From positions 10,002,550 to 10,066,549 of the forward strand of contig OZ024821.1 of the NCBI GenBank assembly GCA_964016985.1: 64,000 nt of DNA, given 5' to 3'. This DNA is from Anodontia alba (taxonomy: Eukaryota; Mollusca; Bivalvia; Lucinida; Lucinidae). Shown here piece after piece: positions 52,374-63,343 of the stretch. The stretch's first letter is position 1. Every line of letters starts with the position of its first letter. A model generated the notes under the pieces. That model saw nothing but the letters and a program-made list of their open reading frames with translations. It ran no database searches and was not told the origin of the DNA. Position numbers and translations under genes: made by a program.

Positions 52374-53454
52374 AAGAATGTGACAGTCGAGTTCTTGCTG
52401 TTTTAGACATATACGCTCGTAAACGGTATCATTTGAACCAAAGTCAACCCAATACTGTCAAATCCATGAATACGTTTATTTTCTTTTCTTTCTTTTTTTT
52501 TTTATTCTCATTCAACATTCTATTTATGTTTTCGTCTCTCGACTGCTAGTGACAGTCACTGGAAACATCCTAGGTTGATGAGGCTTATTATGTGTCTGCA
52601 CTAATATGATATAACACGTGTTAGCACGATTGCCAGGTGCCAGCGACAGTCATAAAGGAGGGACCCAGTGGGTAAAATTTGCTAACCCTGTGACTGCAAA
52701 GCCGAAAGATATACAGCTAATTCTCTTAACGAAAGAAAGCATGTAGAATGTTGTATGTAAAGCCACTGTATAACAGATTTGCATGTCTAGGCGGTACTTG
52801 TCTTATTCTAAGTATACAATTAAAGCACTGACATAACTGGTGTATTGACTATTGTCTCTGAGTGTAGGCTGGGAAAATGGTCATGAACGGAGACTTAAGA
52901 CTTTTTTTAAACCTTATCTTCCTGTAATTAAAGCAAACAGTGCAGATCTTGATCAGATGCCGCGTTCTGTGGCGTCTGATATTGGTCTGCACTGTTCGTC
53001 AATGTGCCAACACTAAGCTCAGTTGAGGATTTACAGATAACCCTCTTTACATGGCGCTCTGACGTCACAGCGACAAGAATAGCGCGGCTACCTGGATTTC
53101 GTACAAATGTTTTTTTCAGCGGCGTGGCTTGACTTTATTGGTCAGCGATATAGTCATGTGGACAACAGCAATATAACTCGGGCTCTAACTTAGGTTCTTT
53201 GGTGGCGCTGTCTTTATATGACTCAGTTACCTGGTAGCGCTAAAATCTGATCAGTCAGTCAGGTTCTTTAGTAACTTTGGATCGATTGATGACAACGGGT
53301 TGTAGCTTTCATATCGAGCACAAATGGTTGATCCGTCTAACGCGCGGTTTGATTTTATTGGTCAATGGTAATCACGCGGAAAACAGTCTTAAGGAAATTT
53401 TGGTGGGTCGATTTTACAAACGACCAAAAACTAATTAATTCGGACTATTACCTG
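52374..53454. other. no gene; one family C hairpin
   Basis: A hairpin at 52933-53001 pairs GCAAACAGTGCAGATC with 'ggtctgcactgttcg' around 'gatgccgcgttctgtggcgtc'. No gene is recognised elsewhere. The phrase 'ttgattttattggtca' occurs at 53133 (diverged) and 53349, a minor local repeat. Confidence 0.5.
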
Positions 53455-53735
53455 GATGTTGTCGGGTGTGGCGAAGGTGTCGTGTATCTTACGTCACCGG
53501 GACGTCCAAATGAGATTGGCTTCCAGTTGGGCAAGGCCTGCTATTCTTGTAGCAGGTAAGGGTAAAGGGGGGAATGTTTTTATTTCTTCTGTTTCTACTT
53601 TCATTCCTGATTCTCTTTCTTCCTTGTCCCTCTCTTTCATCTTCACTACTATCTCTTCTATCTTTTTTCTCCTTTTCTCTGTGAGACGACACAAAATGAC
53701 TCAAAGGTTTGGCATGTCGTTAAGCCTCTCTCAAT
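53455..53735 (-). repeat. dispersed ~280-bp repeat (family J), copy 2
   Basis: It is the reverse complement of 48413-48692 over its whole length, with the purine tract appearing here as a pyrimidine tract. Frames at 53456-53764 come from this tract and are not genes. Confidence 0.75.
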
Positions 53736-54255
53736 CAGTCGGACTAGTAGCAGTGTTAAGATGAAACTTTCTGCTCAGCCAGAAACTATAATGTAGATTT
53801 CAACTGTACAGGTATTATAATTAATGCACACGAAGCCATTTCTTGAATTTAAAGGAGATACCCTTCCTTTCTTCCTGAGATCACTGATAACTTCAGTGAA
53901 CGCTGCAAACATTGTACTTCTGTATCTAATATGGCTGCTGTTATTAACATTGGCATAAACATATGTTTAGATAAGTTCACGTTACGGTTAGAAAAGGTAT
54001 GGTTGAGTTTGAGGCAAACACTTCTTTGTAAGTAAAGGTATTGATTAATACGAAACAGTCCAGATTCGTCGATAACATATTATGATAATGCTTGCGCGTT
54101 TAATATATATAAAAAATGTTATATAAAAAAAATGTTATATATAAAAAAAGTGTTGTTTTTTTTTTAAATAAAAAAAATCTGCTTGGTTAGAACTAAGTTT
54201 ACATGTCCGAAAGATTTCGTATAAACCCGTTCAGTCCTCAGACCAAAACCGAATT
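53736..54255. other. no gene; short (ATATAAAAAA) tandem run
   Basis: A small tandem run 'atgttatataaaaaa' occurs at 54115-54150. Nothing else is recognised. Confidence 0.5.
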
Positions 54256-54340
54256 TTTGCAAACAGTGTAGATCCTAATGAGATGGCTCATAATGAGCCG
54301 TCTCATCAGGACCTATACCGTTTGCCATTCCGTTCCGATG
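54256..54340. repeat. family C hairpin
   Basis: GCAAACAGTGTAGATCC pairs with 'ggacctataccgtttgc' around 'gagatggctcataatgagccgtctc'. Confidence 0.72.
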
Positions 54341-54499
54341 TTTGACACAGACCCCTGTTTGGAACAACGGTTCTGACCAGATTCAGAGATGAAAGTGCCC
54401 ACTTTAGAAAGTCAAGGATTAAAGCGTTAAGGAGACGTTTACGAGGCGGTTTGTTTTATGTTTTACCTTCAGTTATTTTGTTCTTGTGTTTTTCAGTTC

Positions 54500-54670
54500 T
54501 TTTAGCATTGCGAATACCTCGCTTGGGGAAGATAGAACTAATTTTAGTGCTTTTCGTACGTTTGTTCGACTTGTGCTTGTTTCAGTTTCGACCGCTACTT
54601 CTGCGTCTTCTTGTTTTCTGTACGCCTTGCGCCTTCAGAAAGTCTCTTTTGAAAAGGATGATCTGAAAAC
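54500..54670. repeat. second copy of an uncharacterised dispersed segment
   Basis: Bases 54520-54585 closely match 1600-1665. Both are open over short frames with related peptides. No function can be given. Confidence 0.5.
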
Positions 54671-54688
54671 TCATTTTCAGAAGAAAAT

Positions 54689-54902
54689 TTAACCCTTATC
54701 ATGCTGAATAAATTAAAATGCCACGCCTACTTCTCATTTTCAGCCAATCAGATTACTAGATCCAGGTTATTGATATAAATTCACATACTGAATGACAAAC
54801 AGTGCAGATGCAGATCAGTTGGCTTCTTCAGAAGCCAACTGATCTGGATCTACACTGTTTGCAAAGACATGGTATATCTGAGTTTAGCAGGACAAGGGTT
54901 AA
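54689..54902. mobile_element. TTAA-bounded MITE with family C hairpin
   Basis: TTAACCCTTATCATGCTG and CAGGACAAGGGTTAA are inverted ends with TTAA on both sides. The hairpin at 54798-54862 (ACAAACAGTGCAGATGC and complement, loop region 'gttggcttcttcagaagccaac') is nearly perfect. Confidence 0.85.
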
Positions 54903-55104
54903 ACTGTTAGGACAGAGTTGCTTACTCTGAACGTGTATCTGTTCTTTTAAAAGGGTTCGACAGTATGTGGTAAATATAATTTGACATGATGTTTTAGTTA
55001 TCATTCTCTGCAGCAACCTTGGCCAACCAGGATAAAGCCATCGGACAAGTATCTGGGTTTAGGCGGATACATCTAACGAAAACTAAAGCGTTATGAATAG
55101 ACCG

Positions 55105-55215
55105 CGCCGTGCAAGAACGTGTCATCGGGCATATGCGGAGAGCGAAGACCCAGATCAGCCTGTGCATCCCTGCAGTCTGATCAGGGCCTTCACTGTCAGC
55201 TAACAGAATCACTGG
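55105..55215. repeat. family G fragment
   Basis: 'ccgcgccgtgcaagaacgtgtcatcgggcatatgcggagagcgaagaccc' followed by 'gatcagcctgtgcatc...gtctgatcagggccttcactgtcagctaac' is the same unit as 27430-27545. Confidence 0.62.
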
Positions 55216-55925
55216 ATTCTGCCACGGGACCAAGGCGTTCCTACTTTATATTTGCTTCATATATAATCTCCTCTATTAGTTTGACTGACGGTATGTGGTT
55301 GCTGACTTACGGGGACTTATGGTCAGGACGTGGACGATGGAGGTCACCTTTCTAATCCTTCAGGGCTGACAATTGGGCGGTTCTGTCAGATAATTGATCA
55401 ATCGGCTAACAAAACATTAGCTGATGCACAACATGTTCGAAAGACTGCTCGACTGCCCAAATGCTCGACCACTTGACTAACAACAATGACGAAAGATAAG
55501 TAATCACGCTGTCCCTACATGCACTTATTATTTGTAAACGGCCATGACAAATTATCTTGGAGGATGTGTTTGTCTAGTAGAACAGTTAGGAGTAATCAGT
55601 AAAACTGAATTTAAATTTCAAGATTGTATTCTTGAAATATCTAAAATGTAACAAAATTATTCAATGACAAATGACTGTTGAAAGTTGTTAGAGCAACAAC
55701 AACCGTATGATATGACTGAGCTCACACGACATGACCAACATAGTAAAATGATTTCCAGCTCAATATTTCTAAAATAATAATGAATATCACAGAATTCAAG
55801 CACTACGATAGTTGTATTTACAAAGTAGCAGGAGACCACTTATTTAGTTTGGCACAAAGTTAAAATAAGCAGACTCTGGCAAAGAAAAACACATCCTAGA
55901 AGGAAAATAGACAAAAAAATCAAAT
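55216..55925. other. no gene recognised
   Basis: No supported gene or repeat family is seen. Confidence 0.5.
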
Positions 55926-56212
55926 CATCTCGAAAACATACCTATATAATTTTGACCCCCTTAAACCCCACTTTTATATAGTAAAACTGGGGTTTAAAGG
56001 GTATACATTATTTTTCTTATTCCCGCTCAAAAGCATAGATTGTGGGTACTCGTTAGAATCGCCTCGCCGAGTTCTAACGAGTACCCACATTCTATGTTTT
56101 GGGCAGAAATATGAAAAAAAAAAAAAAAAAAAAATCAGAATTTTTATCTGAAACATTTCTGTTTTTGGTGGTGAAATATTCAATATATTTGAATAGGCGT
56201 GTTTTCGTAATG
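55926..56212. mobile_element. family A MITE, copy 9
   Basis: It begins CATCTCGAAAACATACC and ends GCGTGTTTTCGTAATG. The core palindrome has lost about six bases from its right arm (gcctcgccgagttctaacg), and a 20-A run follows. Confidence 0.88.
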
Positions 56213-56311
56213 TTAACCTCATGGTGAGCAAACGTTTTCAACAAATGTGTCTTAGAAACTCATTTTTCTGAAATTTGATAATAAAACATAATAAAAGTAT
56301 GAAAATAAATG

Positions 56312-56399
56312 AAAATCACCTAAAACGCAACTGATCAGTTTAGAATCAAAATGTGATCATTTTGATTCTAAACTGATCAGTTGCGTTTTAGGTGATTTT
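56312..56399. repeat. perfect 42-bp inverted repeat with 4-base loop
   Basis: The arms 56312-56353 and 56358-56399 are exact complements, starting AAAATCACCTAAAACGC, with the loop TGAT. No other copy is present in the window. Such a perfect hairpin is either recent or selected, or it could be an assembly or library artefact. Confidence 0.92.
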
Positions 56400-57794
56400 A
56401 TCATTTCTGTGGGGCTCCTTTTATACTTTCCACAGTTCCTACACCTCACGTTCTCAATTTTCCCTCAGAATGTATCTAACAAGCATTTTCCAACGATCCC
56501 ACATCAGCTTGCCACAAACAAAACTGTGCGAGAATGTGCAATTTTCACCTAAGAAGGCTACCCTTGTCAAGTTTTAAGTAGAAAATTACTTTAAAATTAA
56601 ATTAATGTTTTGAATATTTTTATGTATGCGTATTCTAGGATAATTTATCTTAATGATCTTCTAAATAGATTTTCCTCCAAAATTCTAATAAAGAAATAAT
56701 ACAATATTAAGATCCGTTGATGTTTCTTGTGTATTGTTTTTTCTGACTTGACTTCAAGAATGACCTGCAAGACAATCTATTTTTGGAAGCATCAATAGCA
56801 ACAATCACATACACAATTTGCAGGGCAATATATTGTTGCTAAACAAAGCAAACTTTTCAAAGTCTGTAAATTTAGAAGAAAAGATACATTTCCGGTGAAA
56901 GAGACAGCCATCAAGATTAATGGATTCCTAATTCTGAAATAATGCTGCATCAGACAAAGTAGGTGTAAAATTATTATTTAAAATGTTAACAAACTTTGCT
57001 TTGAAATAAGACCATGCACATGTCAGTGCTCCAGATAAATAAACTCCTGGAAGATAAAAGAAAACTGAGCCTTTTAACTTTCCCGCAGTGGAAGCATACA
57101 CAGTGGGATGCTAAAAATAATTTTCCTTCAAAGAAAACTCCAGGACAGCCCTATATGACTTGACATGCAAAGAAAGTATCCCAACAGTCCACTCATCTAG
57201 AACACAGACATAGGAATCATATGTATAGAAACAATGAGGTGAACCTCAACCATAACAGATACTAAGAGGGCAAAGGCTCGTATGATACATGAACTTTGAG
57301 CATGCACAGGATGATCTGAATCAGCGCATGTCGTGCATGTTTGAAGGCACTTTTCGTTTGATGTTGCCCATGTGATAACCTCCGTACCTACTGATACTGT
57401 GAGTGGACATCCAAGATCAGCGACTGACCTTATCTGCCCGTTTGTATACGACACATTTTGTCACATGTTTATGAACATGTGGAGTGGTTTGTATACTTAT
57501 AGCCCTCGTCGACACATGTATAACATGGCTATGAAAAGATTAATAACATACAATAGTAGAACAAACAAACCTTTACCCTATAGCAATCACCTGATTGCTT
57601 GTGAATGAATTACTCACGTATAACAGTAATTAGGCAATGAAAAAGCATGAAAAAGAAAGATTTAATAGTGATCATATATGGAAATGGTTTTGTTTGTCCT
57701 ACTCTGTGATGTCAGTGCGAAAATGATAATGAGAGATAAAATATGTAATAAAAACATCATTACTGTGGTCTGGTGTACTGTATCACGTCTCATA
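56400..57794. other. no gene; family G fragment at 57290-57370
   Basis: Bases 57290-57370 carry 'gaactttgagcatgcacaggatgatctgaatc' and 'ggcacttttcgtttgatgttgccc', a family G relative. No gene is recognised in the rest. Confidence 0.5.
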
Positions 57795-58907
57795 TGAGGT
57801 GCCGTTTTACTATAAATCCCCATTTTTTATATCACTAAATCGATTTCGTGATCGATTTTGTGATATCACTAATTATTATGTGGCATCACAAATTATTTTG
57901 TGATATCACAAAACTGACTTTGTGATATCACTATATCGATTTTGTGATATCACAAAATCGTCATCATTTTGTCGTCTGCTGAATTTGCCTAGGGAATGGA
58001 AGTGGTTAATTTCGTACTATTTTTGTTCAATCCTCAAAATTACTGTTATATTGTGAAAGCGGCAGGAGGTTTTTCACCACTGATTTTCGTAATTAATATC
58101 ATCTAAATATAAAACGAATCTGTCTTAAAGTCTTTTCATAACAGCAGTAGACGACAAATTGATATTGTTTAATTATTTTTTAGAGTAAATTAAACTTGAC
58201 AGTTCATGTAACTCCACATGAAATGCCAAGTTTTATTTTCTCGGAAAAACAATAACAAAAAATGTCGTCTGCTACAGTTTTCATAGCCTATTATCTGGAA
58301 AAAAAAAAGAAAGTAATATTTCAAAATGTCGTCTGCTGAAATTTTTCCCGGTATGCTAAACGGCAACAAATTTATTAGGGAGTAAACATTGTTTTGTTTT
58401 CGGATATCATATATTTAGTGATATCACTAATTCGATTCAGTGATATCACTAATTCGTTCATATTTGCTGATATAACTAATTCGATTTTGTGATATCACTA
58501 ATTCGATTTTGTGATATCACTTAATCATGTCTATTTAGTGATATCACTTAATCGTATTAGTGATATCATAAAATCGAATTAGTGATATCAAAATCGAATC
58601 CATTTAATTATATCACTAAATAGAATTAGTGATATCATTAAATCAAATTTATTTTTGTGATATCACAAAATCAAATTAGTGAAATCACTAAATTGATTTT
58701 GTGATATCACAAAACAAATTTGATTTAATGATATCACTAATTCTATTTAGTGATATCATTAAATGGATTTTGTGATATCACTAATTCGATTTAGTGATAT
58801 CGCAAATTCATCTCTATTTAGTGATATCACTAAATAGAATTATTGATATCACTAATTCGATTTAGTGATATCACAAAATAGGGGATTTATAGTAAAACGG
58901 CACCTCA
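57795..58907. mobile_element. TIR element filled with GTGATATCAC palindromes
   Basis: The inverted ends TGAGGTGCCGTTTTACTA and TAGTAAAACGGCACCTCA extend about 27 bp and are perfect. TA flanks both ends (57793-57794, 58908-58909). The interior, at 57860-57960 and 58400-58880, holds about 20 copies of TGATATCA, mostly as the 10-bp palindrome GTGATATCAC, joined by 'taattcgatttt' or 'aaatcgaatta' spacers. A family H fold-back (about 57962-58390) interrupts the array. No transposase is present. Confidence 0.88.
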
Positions 58908-59017
58908 TAGTCTCATGGATGAGCTATATCATAGGATCAGAGTCAACTCTTCGCATCCAATGTTATCTGATAATAGCAGAGCTCATCCATTCAACGTGAT
59001 ACCGTCCGCCAGATCAA

Positions 59018-59215
59018 CCCAGCGGGCACATAACTTTGAAACAACATCGATTCAACGTTGATTCAAAGTCTTGACGTTGAATCAACGTTGATTTGACGTT
59101 GTTTCAACGTTGTGTGTCTGCTGGGGAGTTACAACAGTAATAATATGTATGTACCGACGTTCATGACGTTGCATCGATGTTGATGCGACCTTGTGTAAAC
59201 ATCATGTTTAATCAG
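59018..59215. repeat. CAACGTTG fold-back (family E) and a partial unit
   Basis: CCCAGCGGGCACATAAC at 59018 and 'gttgtgtgtctgctggg' ending at 59125 bound an alternating 'caacgttgattcaa' interior. A partial unit follows at 59150-59215 ('gacgttcatgacgttgcatcgatgttgatgcgacc'). Confidence 0.8.
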
Positions 59216-59339
59216 CAGATTCCATTATTGTGACTGATGTAGGGAAACATAGGTGATCAGAGGTCTCGATATTCGATATTTGATTTTCTAAAGCTAAATG
59301 AGTTTCTCATGCTAGGGGCGATGGGGGCTCAGTAATATA

Positions 59340-59400
59340 ATTTGTTGCCCCCTCTCTCCCGCCCCCTCCCCTTCCCCCTCCCCCCACTCCTGGCTGATCT
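59340..59400. repeat. C-rich low-complexity tract
   Basis: A pyrimidine-rich stretch (ccccctctctcccgccccctcccc). The 76-codon frame starting here is not supported. Confidence 0.7.
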
Positions 59401-60059
59401 GAGTCTTCGCTGGTCGCACAAGTCTTATTGTAGGTTTTATCATGCGCCGGCTCATATTGAATTTCAAACAAAACGCAATACGGTAATACAGAGCTTTACA
59501 AGAACGAACAACACAATGTCCCTAGCGTTAGATCGCCTAGGTGGGAAATATTCCAAACTTCAGATTTCTTAATGAAAAAGAGAAAATTATCTGGTTGATG
59601 ACATGTTAAGATAAAACAGTTGTGCATGATTTAGCTGATTTTATCTACAAATGTTTCGAAAAAAGAAAAGAGTTTTTAACATAGTTACGGAAGCGTATAC
59701 GTCTCATTAGATCACGATTTATATGTCGTCTTCTCAGAAAATTGTATATTGAGAAAGATATCAATTTGCATGGAAATAAAGTAAAATATCTTCACTTTTT
59801 TAACATGTTTCTGTATATTTGATGTTAGAATTTCACCACCTGTGTATTTATTTTAAGTATGTATGAACAGTACAATTTTACATGGTATTTATTGCATTTC
59901 AAATTAAGAAAGACACTTTATAGCTTAATAAAAGATGCCAAGATATACTTGTATGCAGTCTTCTTCCAAATATATATTTGAATATGCCATTATATTTCTG
60001 AAGAACTTTAGAAATTTTATATTATGTTATCTATATAGAAGTGGTCATTTTTAAAAAGA

Positions 60060-60845
60060 CATACCTGTTATCATGAAACTTTTGCAGAAATGTAAAGCAC
60101 CATTATGCGATGTGCAGAAGACAAGAGCCATAACTCTGGCTTTACTACTTTTGGAATTTTGGCCCTTTAAACAATAAAAACTGTGGTTTTAGTTCTTCCT
60201 TGCGTTTGAAAATCGTTTGATATATTTGTATGAAACTGAAACTTTACAGAAATGAAAAGCCCGATGAGACGATATGCAAAAGACAAGAATCATAACTCTG
60301 ACTATACAACTTTTGGAATTATGGAACATTAAACATTGAAAATAGTGGTCTTGTTTATTTCTTGCATTTGGAGATATTTTCATGACACTTTACAGAAATG
60401 TAAAGCACCTTAATACGACGTGCAGATTTCAAGAACCATAACTGATTTACCTACGATTGAAGTCATGGGCCTTTGAACATTCTAATGGTTATTTTTGTCA
60501 ATTCTCGGTGCTGTTCTGTAACTTGAAATTTTCATATCAAAAGTTGTAAAGTCAGAGTTATGGTTCTTGACTTCTGCATATCCACTAATAGCGCTATACA
60601 TTTCAGTAAAGTTTTATGAGAACATCTCAAATTGTTTTCAAGTTACAGGGCGGACATAGATTAATGACAAAAATCACTAGTTTTAATATTCAAAAGGACA
60701 TAATTCCTAAACTAAATAAACCAGTGTTATCGTTCATGTCTTGTGCTCGTCGCTTTATAGTGTTTTTCATTTATGTAAAGGTTTCATGAAAATATGTCAA
60801 AATGTTTTCAAGTTACATAACAGACTCAATGGATAACAAATACTA
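60060..60845. repeat. ~155-bp tandem units, three direct then inverted
   Basis: Units at about 60073, 60230 and 60380 share 'atgaaac..ttacagaaatg.aaagc.c', 'agacaaga.ccataactctg' and 'ttttggaat'. From 60535 the same words appear inverted ('gtcagagttatggttcttg', 'tacatttcagtaaagttttatgag'). Confidence 0.7.
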
Positions 60846-60851
60846 ATGTTT

Positions 60852-61130
60852 CATCACGAAAACATACCTATATAATTTTGCCCCCCTTAAACCCTACTTT
60901 TATATGGGAAAACTGGGGTTTACAGGGGTATGTATTATTTTCCTTATTTCCGATCAAAAACATAGATTGTGGGTACTTGTTAGAACCGCCTTGAAGAGGC
61001 GGTTCTAACGAGTACCCACAATCTATCTTTTGAGCAGAAATATGAAAAATATCAGAATTTTTTATCAGAATATTTTCATTTTTTGGTGGTAAAATTTTCA
61101 GTATATTTGAATAGGCGTGTTTTCGTAATG
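60852..61130. mobile_element. family A MITE, copy 10 (nested)
   Basis: It begins CATCACGAAAACATACC and ends GCGTGTTTTCGTAATG. It is inserted in the tandem-repeat field of the 4-kb composite. Confidence 0.9.
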
Positions 61131-61227
61131 TCATTGTTCAAAGGACCATAAGTAGCAATGCCAGAGTTATGGCTCTTGCCTTCTGCTTATTGCCTAATGT
61201 GCTTTACATTTCTGTAAAGTTTAATGA

Positions 61228-61465
61228 TAGGGGGTTCGTCTTCTTGGTTTTGGTTTTAAAGCCTTTCAAGATTATTTCACTTATAATGAGCCGATCATTA
61301 ATCAGGGATGAGCGAAAACCGGAGTACTTGGAGAAAAAACACCAGACCTTCCGATGCAGAACTTGGCATTTCACATGTGACTCGAGCGAGGCTCGAACCA
61401 CAGCGGTGAGAGACCTAATGATTAAGAGTCAGCGCTCTTATCCAGTAGGCCATGCGTGGAGGCCC
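61228..61465 (-). mobile_element. tRNA-derived SINE (same family as 46292-46525)
   Basis: The minus-strand head is 'gggcctccacgcatggcctactggataagagc', with 'ctgtggttcgagcctcgctcg' as B box. The body ends near 'ggctttaaaaccaaaacc'. The 146-codon plus-strand frame at 61169-61609 reads through it and is not a gene. I could not define the target duplication. Confidence 0.8.
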
Positions 61466-61479
61466 GTTGAATGCGCCTT

Positions 61480-63120
61480 TTTTATGCCCCCAACTTTGAA
61501 AAAGTTGGCGGGGCATATTGGTTTGCCTTCGTTCGTCCTTTCGTCCGTCCGTTCGTCACGCTTTTTGACACATAGCATAACTTGGGAACCATGCATGCTA
61601 GGGTTTTGAAATTTTATGTATGGATCCTTCATGAGAAAGTAGGTGACATATATTTTTTCTCATCAGGATTATGCCTCTTTTCTGAGTAATGGCCTTTTGC
61701 AAAAACAAAGGATGGAATCTTCTCAGCAAAATATCTCAAAAAGTATTGAAGCTAGAGCCTTGAAACTTGATGAATGGATTTGTAGTGAGAAATAGATGAC
61801 CTGGTAAACTTTTAAATAAATTAAAAATAAATAGTACATGAGTTATTGCCCTTTGTAAATGTCGGCATTTTACCTTGTCAGCAAAATATCTAAAAGCTGT
61901 TGGAGCAGACCCTTGAAACTTGATAAATACACTGATAGTGATAGAAGATGACCTAGTTAACTTTTGAATAAATTTTGAAAAATACTTCTTGAGTTATGGC
62001 CCTTTGTAAATTTGGGCATTTTTACATTGTCGGCAAAATATTTAAAAAAAAAATAAATAAATAAATAAACGGTTAGAGCTACAGCCTTGTTGTTTGGTGA
62101 TTAGATTGTTACTGATGACCGAATTAACTTTTGAATACATTTTGAAAAAAGAACTTAATGAGTTATGGCCCTTTGTAAATATAGTCATGGCCCTTTGTTA
62201 ATTTGGGCAGTTTTATCTTGTGAGTAAAATATCTCAAAAACCTTGGAGCTAGGGCCTTGGTATTTGGTGATTCGATTGATAGTGATGAGTAGATGACCTG
62301 ATTAACTTTTGAATAAATTCTGAAATATACTTCATGAGTTAAGGCGCTTTGTAAATTTGGGTATTTTTACCTTGTCGGCAAAATATCTCAAAAATCATTA
62401 AAGCTAGAACCTTGATTTGTAGTGATTTAATTGCTAGTGATGAGTAGAGGACCTGATTAACTTTTGAATAAATTCTGAAAAACAGTTCATGAGTTATGGT
62501 CCTTTGTAAATTTAGGCAGTTTTGCCTAGCCAGCAATATATCTCAAAAATCAATGCATCTAGAGCCTTGATATTTGGTGATAAGATTGGTAGTTATGAGT
62601 AGATGCCCTGAGTAACTTTTGATTAAATTCTGAAAAATACTTCATGGTAACTTTGGGCATTTTTACCTTGTCAGCAAAATATCTTAAAAAGCATTAGAGC
62701 TAGAGCCTTCTTTTTTATGCCCCCAATTTTGAAAAAGTTGGTGGGGCATATTGGTTTGTCTTTCTTTGTCCGTTGGTTCGTCCGTCCGTTCGTCACGCTT
62801 TCTTATGCCTGCAATATCGTAAAAACCATGTATGTTAGGGTTTTGAAATTTCATATATAGGTTCCTAATGACAAATAACTGACCCATATTTATCTCTTGT
62901 TTCTTGAGATATGGCCCTTTGAACAATTCGGCATTTTAATATTGTAAACAAGATATCTCGAAAACTGTTACAGCCATTGCCTTGAAACTTGACAGGCTGA
63001 TAGGGAATGATGAGTAGATGGCCTCATTAACTTTAGAAAAACTTCTGAAAATTTTTCTTCAGTTATGGCCCTTTAAAAATTTCAGCATTAAGGGAAAAGC
63101 ATAAGGTTGGGGCATAGTGT
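61480..63120. repeat. GGGGCAT element with ~150-175-bp tandem units
   Basis: A hairpin-bearing start, 'atgcccccaactttgaaaaagttggcggggcat', followed by 'tcgtccgtccgttcgtcacgctt', occurs at 61483 and again at 62713. Between them are five to six imperfect units, each with 'tgagttatggccctttgtaaatttgggca', 'ttaccttgtcggcaaaatatctcaaaaa' and 'agagcctt.a.atttggtga'. The close is 'ggttggggcatagtgttttacaaac'. It is non-coding. Confidence 0.75.
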
Positions 63121-63155
63121 TTTACAAACTCAGTTTCTAGTTTAAATGACCACTT

Positions 63156-63343
63156 GACTCTTAATCATTAGGTCTCTCGCCGCCGTTGTTCGCGTCTCGC
63201 TCGGGCCACATGTAAGACGCCAAGTTCTGCAACGAAACTCCAGGTGGTTTTTCTGCGGGTACTCCGGTTTTCGCCCACCTTTGATGAACGATAGGCTCGA
63301 AATAAGTGAAATAACCTTGAAAGGACCGTAAAACTAAACAAAA
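63156..63343 (+). mobile_element. 5'-truncated SINE inside the right inverted end
   Basis: The insert starts within the tRNA-like head ('gactcttaatcattaggtctctc'), continues 'cttgaaaggaccgtaaaac' and ends in an A-rich tail. AAATGACCACTT at 63144-63155 and 63344-63355 is its 12-bp target duplication. Without the insert the right arm matches the left arm of the composite. Confidence 0.88.

Noticed and set aside
57860..58880. CRISPR-like or integron-like array in the GTGATATCAC region
   Set aside because: The spacers are themselves repeated AATTCGATT words, and the whole lies in a TIR element.
61169..61609. 146-codon plus-strand frame
   Set aside because: It crosses a SINE and the start of the GGGGCAT element, and the peptide matches nothing I know.
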